From contig JAMXDE010000011.1 of the NCBI GenBank assembly GCA_026770025.1, positions 1,736,001 to 1,800,000 of the forward strand: a stretch of 64,000 nt of DNA, read 5' to 3'. Shown in pieces: positions 21,150 through 32,211 of the stretch (position 1 is the first letter of the stretch; the number at the start of each line of letters is the position of its first letter). A program made the translations under genes and the position numbers. This DNA comes from Craspedostauros australis (Eukaryota; Bacillariophyta; Bacillariophyceae; Mastogloiales; Achnanthaceae). The notes below the pieces were generated by a model. The model had not been told where the DNA came from and did not search any database. It was given only the letters and a program-made list of their open reading frames with translations.

Positions 21150-21610
21150 CAGCATGGTGCAAGATATTCTCAAAGCTTTGCGCAGGTTCACTCGCAGTTC
21201 AAAGGTTGTAATACTATGTCCTCGTACGACCTATCCATGTGAAAGTATCTCAATAATCATACTAACGCAGCACCAGAGGCGCGAAGGCAGCCACATCTAT
21301 CTCCATGTTTAATCGTGTGTCTATTATGAGTAACCGTACAGATACTGCTGATGATGCATATCGGTATCGGTGTGCGCTGCCATTGATCTTGATGCACATG
21401 TGTGAAAAAAAGCGTCAGCACCCACCGCACTGCCAATAGAATGGACCCTGCAATAGCTCAGCTCCATCGTCTCAAACACTCCGGACAAACGCCATTTTCC
21501 CATGGCAGACTGCTACATATGAGTGAGAGCACGGGCAGCATGTGCGACCGTATATATCTTCAGGACGGAGCTGGAAGCAACCACCCAACTCGCGTCTCTC
21601 GACGCACCCA
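21150..21610. other. Intergenic, convergent genes
   Basis: About 460 bp between the convergent lipase and fibrillin genes; nothing recognisable. Confidence 0.6.
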
Positions 21611-22291
21611 TCACGCCTTCTTGAACACGCTCCATGAGCCTCTGCTGTCTTTGCTGAAGCGGTAGTTTCCGTCGCAGTACATGGTGTCGAACCATCCCGC
21701 TCCCACAGGCGGCAACGCAACAGTGCGCCCCCACAGGTTGGTGACGGCCGAGGTCTCGAACTCGAACTTCACTCTGTCGTACCCGGAGCCGACATCATCT
21801 CCCGCAGGCTCCGAGTCCACTGGCGCCACGCTGCCATCCACGATGAAACTTGCACCGCCTGCGAAATTGATCGCATTATTCAAGTTGCCACCCTCAAAGA
21901 CATCTATCGTCTGCGTGATGTTCCTGACCTGATCGAACGGCCAGGATGTTCGGAAGAAGTTGATTTCCTTCTCCGTAGTGTAGATCAATTCCCACTGTCC
22001 CAACAGCTGGCGGCGCTGATCGTCCATCGCGTTGCGTTGATCGTTGCTGATGCTGGTCATGAGGTTGTGGATCTCATCGGAAAAGTCGGGAACGACGCCA
22101 TATTGCGATTGTTGGATGAGAGATTCGAGTCGAAGGAAATCCTCCGTGCGATCGAGTTGGTTGTTGTTGCTGTTCTTGTTGTTGGCGAACGGGTTCCATT
22201 GCTGGGGGATGAATGCAACCGCAAGAGAAGCAAGAAGGTGCCAATGCAACATGCACATCACCATCACGATGCGATTCCTCAATGCCACCAT
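21611..22291 (-). CDS. Plastid-lipid-associated protein (PAP/fibrillin family)
   Basis: A minus-strand frame of 226 residues from the ATG at 22291. Its start is a signal peptide (MVALRNRIVMVMCMLHWHLL, then ASLAVA) followed by FIPQQWNPF, the ochrophyte plastid signal. The mature part has the fibrillin pattern: a helix (RTEDFLRLESLIQQ), then LLGQWELIYTTEKEINFFRT, and an Ile/Gly/Val-rich lipocalin-like barrel ending in TMYCDGNYRFSKDSRGSWSV. Plant fibrillins coat plastoglobules and thylakoid margins and bind lipids or quinones. The length is typical for small algal members. Which fibrillin subgroup it belongs to cannot be told by eye. Confidence 0.82.
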   Translation of the reverse strand: MVALRNRIVMVMCMLHWHLLASLAVAFIPQQWNPFANNKNSNNNQLDRTEDFLRLESLIQQSQYGVVPDFSDEIHNLMTSISNDQRNAMDDQRRQLLGQWELIYTTEKEINFFRTSWPFDQVRNITQTIDVFEGGNLNNAINFAGGASFIVDGSVAPVDSEPAGDDVGSGYDRVKFEFETSAVTNLWGRTVALPPVGAGWFDTMYCDGNYRFSKDSRGSWSVFKKA

Positions 22292-22732
22292 CTTCTTCGT
22301 CTTCGTTGTCGTTGCCACTGTTGTGAATGGTTGTGAGATGTCGATTGGACAGAGTGCGTGCAGAATGCTGGTTTGCTTGTTGGTCCAGAAACGCCCAAGA
22401 CGAAACGGTTTCGTTCTTGGCCAAATCTGCGGCGAAAGTACGTCATTGAGTCCAACACTTCGATACCACGCAAACGCGAAAAAGAACAGAAAAATTATCG
22501 GGATATACGGTAAATAATATATATTTCATATTTCGAATGTGAACAGAAAAGGAAGGAATGAACGGTTTCGCTTGAAAGAAAACACGTTTTTGGGTCGGAA
22601 TCAATCACAATCGTTGAAGTTGTCACGCGCAGTCAGGATCTATCAAATTCGTTTCGGAAATCCATCAACCCCATCGCTCTCTCTCTTGCGCGATGGGGTG
22701 TGGTGGCCGGCATTGTGCGCCTCGACGCTTGC
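22292..22732. other. Intergenic, fibrillin leader and P450 3' flank
   Basis: About 440 bp; the fibrillin leader is on the minus strand. An AT-rich patch occurs near 22505-22530. No gene is supported. Confidence 0.55.
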
Positions 22733-24187
22733 TCAGGCCTGCGCCCTCTTGACACGGAGCTTGGTATTGGCATACTTCATCGTCAAGAAATAATCCAACT
22801 TGCCTTCCGTCACCAGTTCGAACTCGTACTTGGACAAGATGCTCGGCAACACCGAGTCGAGCTCAGCCATCGCCAGGGATTGGCCGGGGCAGTTGCGGTT
22901 GCCCAAGGAGAACGGCATGATGCTCTGTGTCATTTCGGTGGTCGGATTCTCCCATCGATCAGGTTTGAACTGCTCGGCATCTTTGAACACCATTTCATCT
23001 CGGTGAGAAGTGATCTGCGGAAGAAAGACGGCAGCACCTTTGGGGACCTTGACTTTGCGGTTAGAGAGTTCGTCAAATAGGATGAAATCGCGATTGATGA
23101 GACGGACGGAACCCATTGCACCAACAGGAATCACTCGTTGAGATTCGGTGATCACGCGCTTGAGGTGATCGTTGGATTGCGCTGGATCGTCCTGCAACAA
23201 CGACTGCTGCAGGCGTTTCATCTCCTCAGGATGCTTGGCCAGGAGGACGAGGGTGTTGGCAAGCGTGTATCCTGTCGAATCGAAACCGGCGACGATCAAC
23301 GAAAGCAGTTCTGCGGTCTTGTGTTGTTCAGAGAAGTGGTTCAGCTTGGTTTCGACGATCTTGATCAAGGTATTGCACTCCGACTTGTTGGGGTTGTTGC
23401 GATAGGCCTCCAATACCTTCTTCGCAAAGTTCTGCATCACGGAGCAGCATTTGCGTGCCTCCCACACTTTTGGGATCATGAAGCTGAATAACTTTCTCAA
23501 GGGATTGACGGCTTGACGGAAGGCGATCTCGCGGACAGCTATGTCGAAGTTGGATGTGAAGAGCTCGAAGTCTTCTGGGGTAGCTTCGTATTCGAAGGCT
23601 GCCTCAACGATGGACTTGAATACCACCTTCGGCAATTCGATGGATGGATCGAATGTGGCGTCGGTATCCGCGATCTTCTCGAGGAAGTCTGCCTCCCATT
23701 CCTTGATGCACTTGGTGCAGATGGCATTCATTCGCTTGATTTCCGAAGAGGAAAATGCGTGTACGATGGATTTCTTCGCCTCTTTCAAAAGTGGGTCAGT
23801 TGTTGAGCGCGTGAATATGTGTTTGTGTCCCACGATGCTGTCGAAGCTCGAGTACAGGTGCAGCGGCTTGTCTGAGGTCGTGTCGAGCAGCACCTCGCGT
23901 TGGTCCTTCGCACTGCAGATGACGTACATGCCGCCGGGGGCTGGGATGTTGTGTTGAAAGATCGAAGACCCCAACGATTCCCGAAGCTGGAGGTGCCACC
24001 ATGGTGCTTCGGATGCTACCAACCTATTCATGGACTCAATGATTCCAATAGGAACCTTGACGGGGGCATCTTTGGCGGGCGGTTTGTTCAAAGTGAAGAC
24101 TACCCATCCCGCGACAAGTGCCAGCAGGAGGAGAATCAACGTTGCGATGTTGTCGCTGAGTGCTGCTGCGTAATCGAAGTCCACCAT
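22733..24187 (-). CDS. Cytochrome P450, tandem copy 1
   Basis: An intact frame of 484 residues. A short N-terminal ER anchor lies at about residues 14-32 (IATLILLLLALVAGWVVF). P450 signatures are all present: I-helix AGFDSTGYTLA (about 300), ExxR as ESQR (about 345), FKPDRW, and the heme loop FSLGNRNCPGQSLA with the Cys ligand near 433. P450s use NADPH-cytochrome P450 reductase and O2 to oxidise lipophilic substrates. I cannot assign a CYP family or substrate. It is nearly identical in protein sequence to the next copy (25011-26465) and has exactly the same length. Both ends are offset by 2,278 bp, so the pair arose by tandem duplication including flanking DNA. Upstream in-frame Ile codons are conserved but contain no ATG, so they are read as leader. 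Confidence 0.93.
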   Translation of the reverse strand: MVDFDYAAALSDNIATLILLLLALVAGWVVFTLNKPPAKDAPVKVPIGIIESMNRLVASEAPWWHLQLRESLGSSIFQHNIPAPGGMYVICSAKDQREVLLDTTSDKPLHLYSSFDSIVGHKHIFTRSTTDPLLKEAKKSIVHAFSSSEIKRMNAICTKCIKEWEADFLEKIADTDATFDPSIELPKVVFKSIVEAAFEYEATPEDFELFTSNFDIAVREIAFRQAVNPLRKLFSFMIPKVWEARKCCSVMQNFAKKVLEAYRNNPNKSECNTLIKIVETKLNHFSEQHKTAELLSLIVAGFDSTGYTLANTLVLLAKHPEEMKRLQQSLLQDDPAQSNDHLKRVITESQRVIPVGAMGSVRLINRDFILFDELSNRKVKVPKGAAVFLPQITSHRDEMVFKDAEQFKPDRWENPTTEMTQSIMPFSLGNRNCPGQSLAMAELDSVLPSILSKYEFELVTEGKLDYFLTMKYANTKLRVKRAQA

Positions 24188-25010
24188 GATCAGTATCGTT
24201 GTGATCGCAACTGTGATGATGATGATGATGATGAGGTTCCTCTTCGTGTTGCTCGTTTTATGTGATGGGAGTGGAGAGGACTCGTATCAGTTGCGCTGGT
24301 TGGGGTGACAAAGAGAGAAACAATCCTCGCGACGGATCGAAAGTCTGGAGGCTCAGCGATGACCTCCTGTTCCTGAGCATCGTCAGTCCTTCTGTTGTTC
24401 CTCGGAGGTCATCAACAGCAACAATCCAAATGACCCGGATCAACATTCAACTTGTGTGTCAGCTCCGATTGTGCGTCACACAAGAGGCACAGACTTACAT
24501 GGCTCGTAGTGGGGAAGAAGGAAAGTCGACAATGGCGCCACTCATGAAAAGCCGCAATACTCATACCGCGAAAAGAACAAGGGACAAGGCCCGTCGAGCG
24601 TATCTGTGGGTCTGTGTTGGCCCTTGCGCGGTTCGCCGAGTTTGTCGTTGTTTCTGCCTGGGGTGCTGGCTGCAAGTCGTATTCAACCAGTTGCGCGGAA
24701 AACGTTGTGTTTGTTGTGCTCTCGTTGATTGCAAAGTCGAAATGAGGGACACGCTGGAGCGCAAGCCTGAATCTCGAATCTAGAGAGCGAGCGAGAGAGA
24801 GAGAGAGAGAGAGAGTTGGTATTGTGGTGGCTAGGGTATTGGTGTGTGGCTGAAGTCGTCTCTTATTGCTGACTCGAGCACAGCATCCAGGATCCTTAGA
24901 GTAAGATTGATGCCATATATCATATTACAATATGTAAATGTGCCCATTGTGCAAGTATGGTCAGTATAAAGAAAAGTAGTTACAACTGTATACTTTACGT
25001 TGATGCTTCC
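24188..25010. other. Spacer of the P450 tandem array
   Basis: About 820 bp upstream of copy 1. Much of it is recognisably similar to the spacer at 26466-27253 (for example GGAGTGGAGAG and GAGAGAAACAAT, and the GA tract), so the duplicated unit includes promoter DNA. A (GA)n tract lies at 24783-24815. No independent gene. Confidence 0.6.
24783..24815. repeat. (GA)n microsatellite in the P450 spacer
   Basis: A tract of GAGAGCGAGCGA followed by uninterrupted GA dinucleotides. A shorter version lies at the equivalent place of the next array unit (27175-27190). Confidence 0.85.
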
Positions 25011-26465
25011 TCAAACCTGCACCCTCTTCACACGGAGCTGCGTCTCGGTACACTTCAAGGTCAAGAAGAAATCCAACTTGCCTTCCGTCACGAGCTCGAA
25101 CTCGTACTTGGACAAGATGCTCGGCAACACCGAGTCGAGCTCAGCCATCGCCAGCGATTGGCCGGGGCAGTTGCGCTTGCCTGAGGAGAACGGCATGATG
25201 CATTGCATCATTTCCTTCGTCGGAGCCTCCCATCGGCCAGGTTTGAACTGCTCGGCATCTTTGAACACCATTTCATCTCGGTGGGCCGTGATCTGTGGAA
25301 GAAAGACGGAGGCGCCTTTCGGGACCTTGACCTTGCGGTTGGAAAGCTCATCAAAGAAGATGAAATCGCGGTTGATGCGACGAGCCGAGCCCATCGCAGC
25401 AACAGGGAACACTCGTTGAGATTCGGTGATCACGCGCTTGAGGTGATCGTTGAATTCCACCGGATCATCCTGCAACAACGACTGCTGCAGGCGTTTCATC
25501 TCCTCAGGATGCTTGGCCAGGAGGACGAGGGTGTTGGCAAGCGTGTATCCTGTCGAATCGAAACCGGCGACGATCAACGAAAGCAGTTCTGCGATCTTCT
25601 GTTGTTCAGAGAAGTGGTTCAGCCTGGTCTCGATGATCTTGATCAAGGTATTGCGCTCCGACTTGCTGGGGTTGTTGCGATAGGCCTCCAATACCTTCTT
25701 CGCAAAGTTCTGCATCACGGAGCAGCATTTGCGTGCCTCCCACACTTCTGGGATCATGAAGCTGAATATCTTCCTCAAGGGATTGACGGCTTGACGGAAG
25801 GCGATCTCGCGGACAGCTATGTCGAAGTTGGATGTGAAGAGCTCGAAGTCTTCTGGGGTGGCTTCGTATTCGAAGGCTGCCTCGACGATGGACTTGAATA
25901 CCACCTTCGGCAATTCGATGGATGGATCGAATGTGGCGTTGGTATCCGCGATCTTCTCAAGGAAGTCTGCCTCCCATTCCTTGATGCACTTGGTGCAGAT
26001 GGCATTCATTCGCTTGATTTCCGAAGAGGAAAATGCATGCACGATGGATTTCTTCGCCTCTTTCAAAAGTGGGTCAGTTGTTGAGCGCGTGAATATGTGT
26101 TTGTGTCCCACGATACTTTCGAAGCTGGAGTACATTTCCATTGGCTTGTCCGAGGTCGTGTCGAGCAGCACCTCGCGTTGGTCCTTCGCACTGCAGATGA
26201 CGTACATGCCACCGGGGGCTGGAATGTTGTGTTGAAAGATCGAAGACCCCAACGATTCCCGAAGCTGAAGGTGCCACCATGGCACTTCGGATGATACCAG
26301 CCTGTTGATGGACTCGATGATCTCAACAGGCACCTTGACGGGGGCATCTTTGGCGGGCGGTTTGTTCAAGGTGAAGACGACCCACCCCGCGACAAGTGCC
26401 AGCAGGAGGAGAATCAACGTTGCGATGTTGTCGCTGAGCGCTGCTGCGTAGTCGAAGTCCGTCAT
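25011..26465 (-). CDS. Cytochrome P450, tandem copy 2
   Basis: An intact 484-residue P450 with MTDFDYAAALSDN at the start and the same anchor and signatures as copy 1. The heme loop is FSSGKRNCPGQSLA; ESQR and AGFDSTGYTLA are conserved. The C-terminal third differs most from copy 1, including residues near the heme loop, so substrate range could differ. An upstream in-frame ATG at 26549 would add 28 residues with a poly-Ile stretch. Copy 1 has the same hydrophobic leader in frame but no ATG, so the shorter start is preferred. Function is inferred only from the family. Confidence 0.92.
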   Translation of the reverse strand: MTDFDYAAALSDNIATLILLLLALVAGWVVFTLNKPPAKDAPVKVPVEIIESINRLVSSEVPWWHLQLRESLGSSIFQHNIPAPGGMYVICSAKDQREVLLDTTSDKPMEMYSSFESIVGHKHIFTRSTTDPLLKEAKKSIVHAFSSSEIKRMNAICTKCIKEWEADFLEKIADTNATFDPSIELPKVVFKSIVEAAFEYEATPEDFELFTSNFDIAVREIAFRQAVNPLRKIFSFMIPEVWEARKCCSVMQNFAKKVLEAYRNNPSKSERNTLIKIIETRLNHFSEQQKIAELLSLIVAGFDSTGYTLANTLVLLAKHPEEMKRLQQSLLQDDPVEFNDHLKRVITESQRVFPVAAMGSARRINRDFIFFDELSNRKVKVPKGASVFLPQITAHRDEMVFKDAEQFKPGRWEAPTKEMMQCIMPFSSGKRNCPGQSLAMAELDSVLPSILSKYEFELVTEGKLDFFLTLKCTETQLRVKRVQV

Positions 26466-27253
26466 TGTCGCCACCGTCATGATCAGTATCGTTGTGATCG
26501 CAACTGTGATAATAATGATGATGATGGGATTCTTCCTCGTTTTGCTCATTTTTTGCCACAGGAGTGGAGAGTTCTCCATACAGTTGCAGTTGGGCAGGTC
26601 GGAATCACAGAAAGAGAAACAATTCTTGGAACAGATCAGAAGTGTCCCAGAACTGGAAGGTGGCCAGCTGTTCTTGCGCATCGTCGTCCTTTCCGCTGTT
26701 CTCCATTCGCTACCAACCGTGACAAGCCGAATCCTCCTGATCGACATTGAACCTGCCCAACAGGCCCGATCTTCCGTCACAGGAGGCGGAGGTGCCAAGA
26801 GAGAACAAGCATTGTGGTCACGTACGCGTAGGTAGCTCGTAGCACTAGTACAGTCTGTTGGTCAACGGGATGGCCGCCCAGATTGTTGTGTTGACTCCGA
26901 ACCTTCCTTCGCCAACAACAGTGCGTGTCAAAATGCATCAGGAACAGAATCCTACCAGAAGGCGAAGGAGTCACAACTTCCAGCAGAGCATAAAACGTTG
27001 TCTTGGCGATGTCCTCGCAGGTTTGACGTTTTTCGTGACACCCAAGTCACAAGAAGAGAACTGGCTTCGATGTCGTTCCTGGAATTGATGTCATGACGAC
27101 CAGGACAGACTACAACCAATTGCATGTTGAAGTGAGGAACACACTTCTTTGCAAACCTGAATATTGAGTCTAAGGAGCGAGAGAGAGAGACTGGGCCGGA
27201 GTGCTTGATTTTACTATATGGCGGTAGCTTTGATTTTGTACCTTGATAGTTGC
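26466..27253. other. Spacer of the P450 tandem array
   Basis: About 790 bp upstream of copy 2, homologous in patches to the spacer at 24188-25010, with a short GA tract at 27175-27190. No independent gene. Confidence 0.55.
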
Positions 27254-28717
27254 TCAGACCTGCAGCCTCTTCACGCGGAGTTTCGTCTTGGTGTACTTCA
27301 ATGTCATAACATAATCCAACTTACATTCCGTCACGGCTTCGAACTTGTACGTCAACAAGATGCTCGGCGACACCGGGTAGAGTTCAGCAGTTGCGAGCGA
27401 TTGACCAGGACATTTGCGATTGCCCATGGCGAATGGAATAAAACTTGACCACCAATTCCTTGGTCGGATTCTCCCATCGACCAGGTCGAAACCGTTAAGC
27501 ACCTTCGAAAGCCATCTCGTTTCGATTGACCGTGATCTACGGAACGAAGACTTTGGCGCCTTTCAGGATCTTGACCTTGCGATTGGAGGGTTCATCAAAG
27601 AAGATAAAGTCGCGGCCGGTAAGACGAGCGGGACCCTTCGCAGCAACAGGGATCAATCATTGGGATTCCGTGATCACGCGCTTGACATGAGCATGTAATC
27701 GTGCCGGATCATCCCGCAACAACGACTAATGCAGGCGCTTCATCTCGTTCGGGTATTGGGATAGCAGGACAAGAGTGTTGGCAAGCGTGTATCCTGTTGT
27801 GTCGAACCGCCAACAATCAATGCCAGGAATTCCGCAACCTTTTTGCTTTTCTTACATACCATACGGATTGGACTCGGTCGCCTTGATCAACGTAGTGCAT
27901 TCTGATTTGTTGGGATTCTCGCGAGACGCCTTGAAGATCTTCTTTGCAAAGTTCTGCAAAGTGAAGCAGCATTTGCGTGTCTCTAACACTTCCAGGATCA
28001 TGAATCCGTGTGCTTTCCGCAAAGGATTGAGGGGTTGGCGGGAAGTGAATTCTCGCACAGCTACCTCGAAGTTGGAGGTGAATGTGTTGAATTTATCAGG
28101 CTTCGCTTCATATTCGAAGGCGGCCTCCACGATCGACTTGAATACCACCTTCGGAAGCTCGATGGATGGATCAAATGCCGCGTCGGTGTCCACCAGGTTC
28201 TCGAGGAAGGTTGCTTCCCACTCCTCGACGTGCTTCGTGCAGACGGTATTCATCCGGTTGACTTCTGAAGAGAAGAAGCAGTGCGCCACAGACTTCCTCA
28301 TTTGCTTCAAGAGCGGGTCACCTTGTTGAACATGTGAACATACGCCGATATCCAACAATATTGTCCAGACTTGAACATGTCTTCGGCTCATCCGATGTCT
28401 TGTCGAGAAGCACCTCGCGCTGATCCTTTGCATTGCAGAGGACATATCATAGATACCTGCAGGAGACGGGACGTTGTGTTGGTAGATGGACGATCCCAGG
28501 GATTCTGGAAGTTGGAGCTCCCACCATGGTGCTTCGGGTGGCGTCAGCATCTTGACGGTCTCTGCGATTCTCGCAGAAACATTCATGGGGGCATTTTTGG
28601 CAGGCGATCTGCACGAGGCGACTGCGACTCATCGCAAGACAAGTGCCAGCGCGAGGAGGATCGTGACGATTATACGACAGTGGCTCCCAATACTGTTGCG
28701 AAGTCAAAGTCCGCCAT
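27254..28717 (-). pseudogene. Decayed cytochrome P450, tandem copy 3
   Basis: P450 sequence can be followed from an ATG at 28717 (MADFDFATVLGA) to a C-terminus KLRVKRLQV at 27254, over the same length as the intact copies. It is split among frames by several frameshifts and stops. One stop lies about 15 codons after the start. A long intact stretch covers 27852-28586 (APWWELQLPESLGSSIYQHN, ELPKVVFKSIVEAAFEYEA). The I-helix to K-helix part is in fragments. The heme loop is still readable (FAMGNRKCPGQSLATAEL). The array period to copy 2 is about 2.25 kb. The decay pattern and the more divergent protein indicate an older duplicate than the copy 1/copy 2 pair. Confidence 0.88.
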
Positions 28718-29622
28718 GGTCGTTGAAGTTGTGGTCGCGAGGGTGAAAGTTGTGTTGTTGCTGTGCTGTTGTTGATCGTTTTATGGAACGGGTGTGGAGA
28801 ATGTGTGGGGCATTGCGGGCTGGGTGAATGAGCGAGTGAGGGAAGCAACCCTCGCCAGCGATCATAGTGCGGAGATCCCGACAGCCCGAGCGATGAACGA
28901 TGGACGCTTGGTCTCAACCATCACCCCTGCTTTTTCTCTCTCTGTCTCTGTCTCTGTCTGCCCCTCTGTCCCTCCTGCTCGTACTTTGATGGTTCTGGAA
29001 CTGCCACAGCAGCTCAGATCTCCCATCACCAAGTGAGGCAAAAGTGCTCGCTCAGAAGAATGAAGATCGGCAATGGCACCACAATGATGGATTGGTGTGC
29101 TCGCGAGGTGGGAACAACAAGGGAGGCAACCCCGTCGAGCACATCCAACGGCTGTTTGGCAGGTCTTGGATCCTCTGTCATTGTTTCCGTGGGTGGACTT
29201 GGGTCACAAGGAGAACCAACAGGCGAGGCGATTCTGTCATTCGCTTTTTTCAGCGTCATCGGTTTTCGCCCTTGTGGTTGGTGTCGTTGACACGATAATC
29301 CAGTCCTGGATATGTTTTGATCACGAGTCACATCACCGCCAAAGAAAACGACGAAGAAGCACAGGCACACCATGGGTCTTGCATCACGTGACCACCCAAG
29401 CAACGCCAGCCACAAAAACGCGACAGGAGGCCTTCCTTCGCAGAGAGGTGGATCGTCCGAAATCGTTCACCCAAACAGAGGAGACAAGATCTTTGACAAG
29501 GTATCATAGCTTGTACGGCGCTTCAAACTTCTGCTCTGTTGCGATCCAACTCTCGCCAAATCGCGAGGGAATACAACAGAAGTGGAAGGAGCATATAAAA
29601 CAACACTCCTCGATCCACAGCA
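28718..29622. other. Region between divergent P450 pseudogene and GLDH
   Basis: About 900 bp. The left half resembles the P450 spacers (CGTTTTATG, GGTGTGGAGA), so it is the decayed promoter of copy 3. A CT-rich tract lies near 28930-28975. The right end is the GLDH leader with a TATAAAA at 29594-29600. No gene. Confidence 0.55.
29594..29600 (+). promoter_or_regulatory. Possible TATA box of GLDH
   Basis: TATAAAA lies 23 bp before the GLDH start codon. If used it would imply a very short leader, so it may be chance. Confidence 0.2.
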
Positions 29623-32211
29623 ATGTTGAGTTCTCACGCTTTTGGATGCTCGAAGGGCGCTGCGCTGAGGCTGCTGAAGAGCAGGTCGACCATGCGGCGA
29701 TCACTCGGCAACGCAGCTCGGCACGTAGGTCATCCACGATCGAAGACAAGTCGGGAAATTCTGAATGTGCCAAGGAAGCAGAAGGATCAAACACAGGCAG
29801 CCTTGATGGGGGGTCTGGTGATGATGACAGGTGGTCTTCTGTCGCTTGTTGATAGCCAATCCAACCCGACCGGCATGGAAGCTCAAATGATCCCTGGCTC
29901 AGTCTCCATGCTGCCCCAGCAGGACCAGTTTGATGCAAGTGTCAACAACGATCACGGAAAACAGGGTGGCGACAGTCATGCAAACATCGACGTAGACGGT
30001 GACGGTGACGCAGACGAAACGACAACCGTCATCAACTGGAGTGGCACTCACTCCGTGGAAGTGCTGAACACCAACTATTGGGAACCAGAATCCATCGCGG
30101 AGGTGGAGGAAATCGTCAAGAAATGTCACGAGCAGTCGATCCCGCTGCGTCCCATCGGGTCTTCGTTGTCCCCGAACGGCATCGCGCTCAATTCACCGGG
30201 CATGATCGCGATGGTGGGGCTCGACCAAGTTGTGGAAATCAACGAGACCGACAGGACCATCACGGTCCAGGCTGGCATGACCGTCAACGACGTCATTGAA
30301 GCATTGCGCCCGTATGGATTGACCTTGCCGAACCTCGCAAGCATCGCCGAGCAGCAGATGGGAGGATTCGTTCAGGTCGGCGCGCATGGAACAGGCCGAT
30401 GCGTGGCACCAGTGGATGAGTACGTGACGAAGATCAAATTGGTCACTCCAGGTCTCGGCACCATCGAACTCACGAAGGAGGAGGATGGCACACTGTTCGA
30501 ACTTGCCAGAGTCGCCATGGGGTGCTTGGGCGTAGTGGTCGAAGTCACGATGAAGTGCATCCCGGCCCATCGGTTGGTGGAGCACACGTTCGTGCTCACT
30601 CGTCAGGAGGCTCGAGATCAGCTAGATGATTTGCTGAAGAACCACAAGCACATGAGGTACATGTGGATTCCGTACACTGACTCTGTGGTTGTTGTGACGA
30701 ATGATCCGGAAGACACCGTGCCGTCGGATGTACCACGGCAACAGCACGCGATGAGCTACGAAGAAGCGTCTGAGCCACTGGTGACGTTGCTGAAGAGGCT
30801 GCACACGAACAACAAGCAGGAAATTGATGATGAATCCATCAAGGGGATGGGATTTGGGGAGCTGCGCGGTGAGTCGATGTTGGGTGGATGCGACGGATAC
30901 ACAATGCAACGCATGCCATGACATGCTCTCCGGTACCGGGCAACCGCATTGCATCACATTACAGTGCACCGGCAGAATATGGCAACTGAGTCTATTGGTT
31001 GTTGCTGGTGTTGCTTTTGGTTCCTGGGGCGCTTTGGCCTGTCGTGTTGTGGTGGCAAAAAAAACTCGTTTTTCCATGACACTGTCGAGGTTCAGCGAAA
31101 GACATCTCTTCGGTGCTGTTGTCGCGCCTAATCAATTCGCCAACGTTGTTCTTGTCTTTCTCTCCATTCACCAAGCGCAGATGCACTGCTCGCCTTCGCA
31201 CCTCTCGACATCGACCATGTGAAGCTCTGCAACGAGGCAGAGGCCGAGTTTTGGCGCCGAAGTTCCGGATACCAGACACAGCCAAGCGATAAGTTACTTC
31301 AGTTTGATTGTGGAGGTCAGGTAAGACAGCGTAACCACCATGCCCCACGCACTCGTGTGTCGTCACCACAGCACCGCCGAATTCTATATGTTGCGTCTGG
31401 ACAGAAGAACGCCAAATGGTGTTTCGCTGCATCCCGATCTGTTGCGGATATTGCTGTGCCCACGAACTGTCTCCAAAACTCCGATCAGCGTTGCAATCTT
31501 GTAGAATCAACAGTACTACACTCTGCTGTGCAGCTCACCCTCACCTGTCTGCTGAGATGCATTCTCGCAATCACATGCATGCTGTGCCCCAAATCCAACG
31601 CAATAACTTGGTATCATGCAACCATCGCATTGTTGTGTGGATGCAAACACATCTTATGCGTACAGCAATGGGTGTTCGAAGTTTGCTTCGCAACAGGAAC
31701 GCAGGAAAAGAACAACGGCAATGACATGGACTTCATGGATCGTCTCCTGGCGGGTATCGAACGGCAGAGAATTCCAGCGCATTCTCCCATCGAGCAGCGA
31801 TGGTCGGCATCCTCATCGTCGCCCATGTCGCCAGCGCACGGCGAGCCTTCAGGCATGCACACATGGGTCGGCATCATCAATTACCTCCCCAGCGAAGATG
31901 AGGCGCAGCGAAAAGACATCACGAAAGTCTTCACCGAGAAGTACAGCGATTTGGTGCGCATTATTGGCAAACCATTCCTATCCGTGAGCCACTGGGCGAA
32001 ATTGGAACAGCCGCGCTCCATCTGGCACGCTGTGGACTTGCTGCTGCTCATGCAGAACAGGTATCCGTTGGAAGATTTCAACAAGGCAAGGGGAAAGCTC
32101 GATCCCAACAATATCCTCTCCAACAAGCTGATCGACACGGCGTTGGGTACACCCATTATCCCATCGGAATCTGGCTCTGACGATGGTGAAGATCATGACA
32201 TTGTCGAGTAG
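29623..32211 (+). CDS. GLDH: L-galactono-1,4-lactone dehydrogenase
   Basis: Three exons, 29623-30868, 31181-31320 and 31666-32211, encode about 643 residues. The joins (G|GTGAGT to GCGCAG, CAG|GTAAGA to TACAG) rebuild the family sequences LLAFAPLDIDHVKLCNEAEA and FDCGGQQWVFEVCF. The N-terminus is Arg/Ser-rich like a mitochondrial presequence, followed by a short hydrophobic span (ALMGGLVMMTGGLLSLV). The VAO-type FAD domain includes RPIGSSLSPNGIAL (about 174) and EQQMGGFVQVGAHGTG. The catalytic Glu and Arg lie in SPIEQRW (about 502). GLDH oxidises L-galactono-1,4-lactone to ascorbate and passes electrons to cytochrome c at the inner mitochondrial membrane; in plants it also helps assemble complex I. 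An Asp/Asn-rich insert precedes the FAD domain. Confidence 0.93.
30869..31180 (+). other. GLDH intron 1
   Basis: A 312-bp phase-1 intron with donor GTGAGT and acceptor AAGCGCAG after a pyrimidine-rich tract. It contains in-frame stops. Confidence 0.8.
31321..31665 (+). other. GLDH intron 2 (length divisible by three, no in-frame stop)
   Basis: A 345-bp phase-0 intron with donor CAG|GTAAGA and acceptor GCGTACAG. It has no stop in the coding frame, so retaining it would insert 115 residues. Confidence 0.8.
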
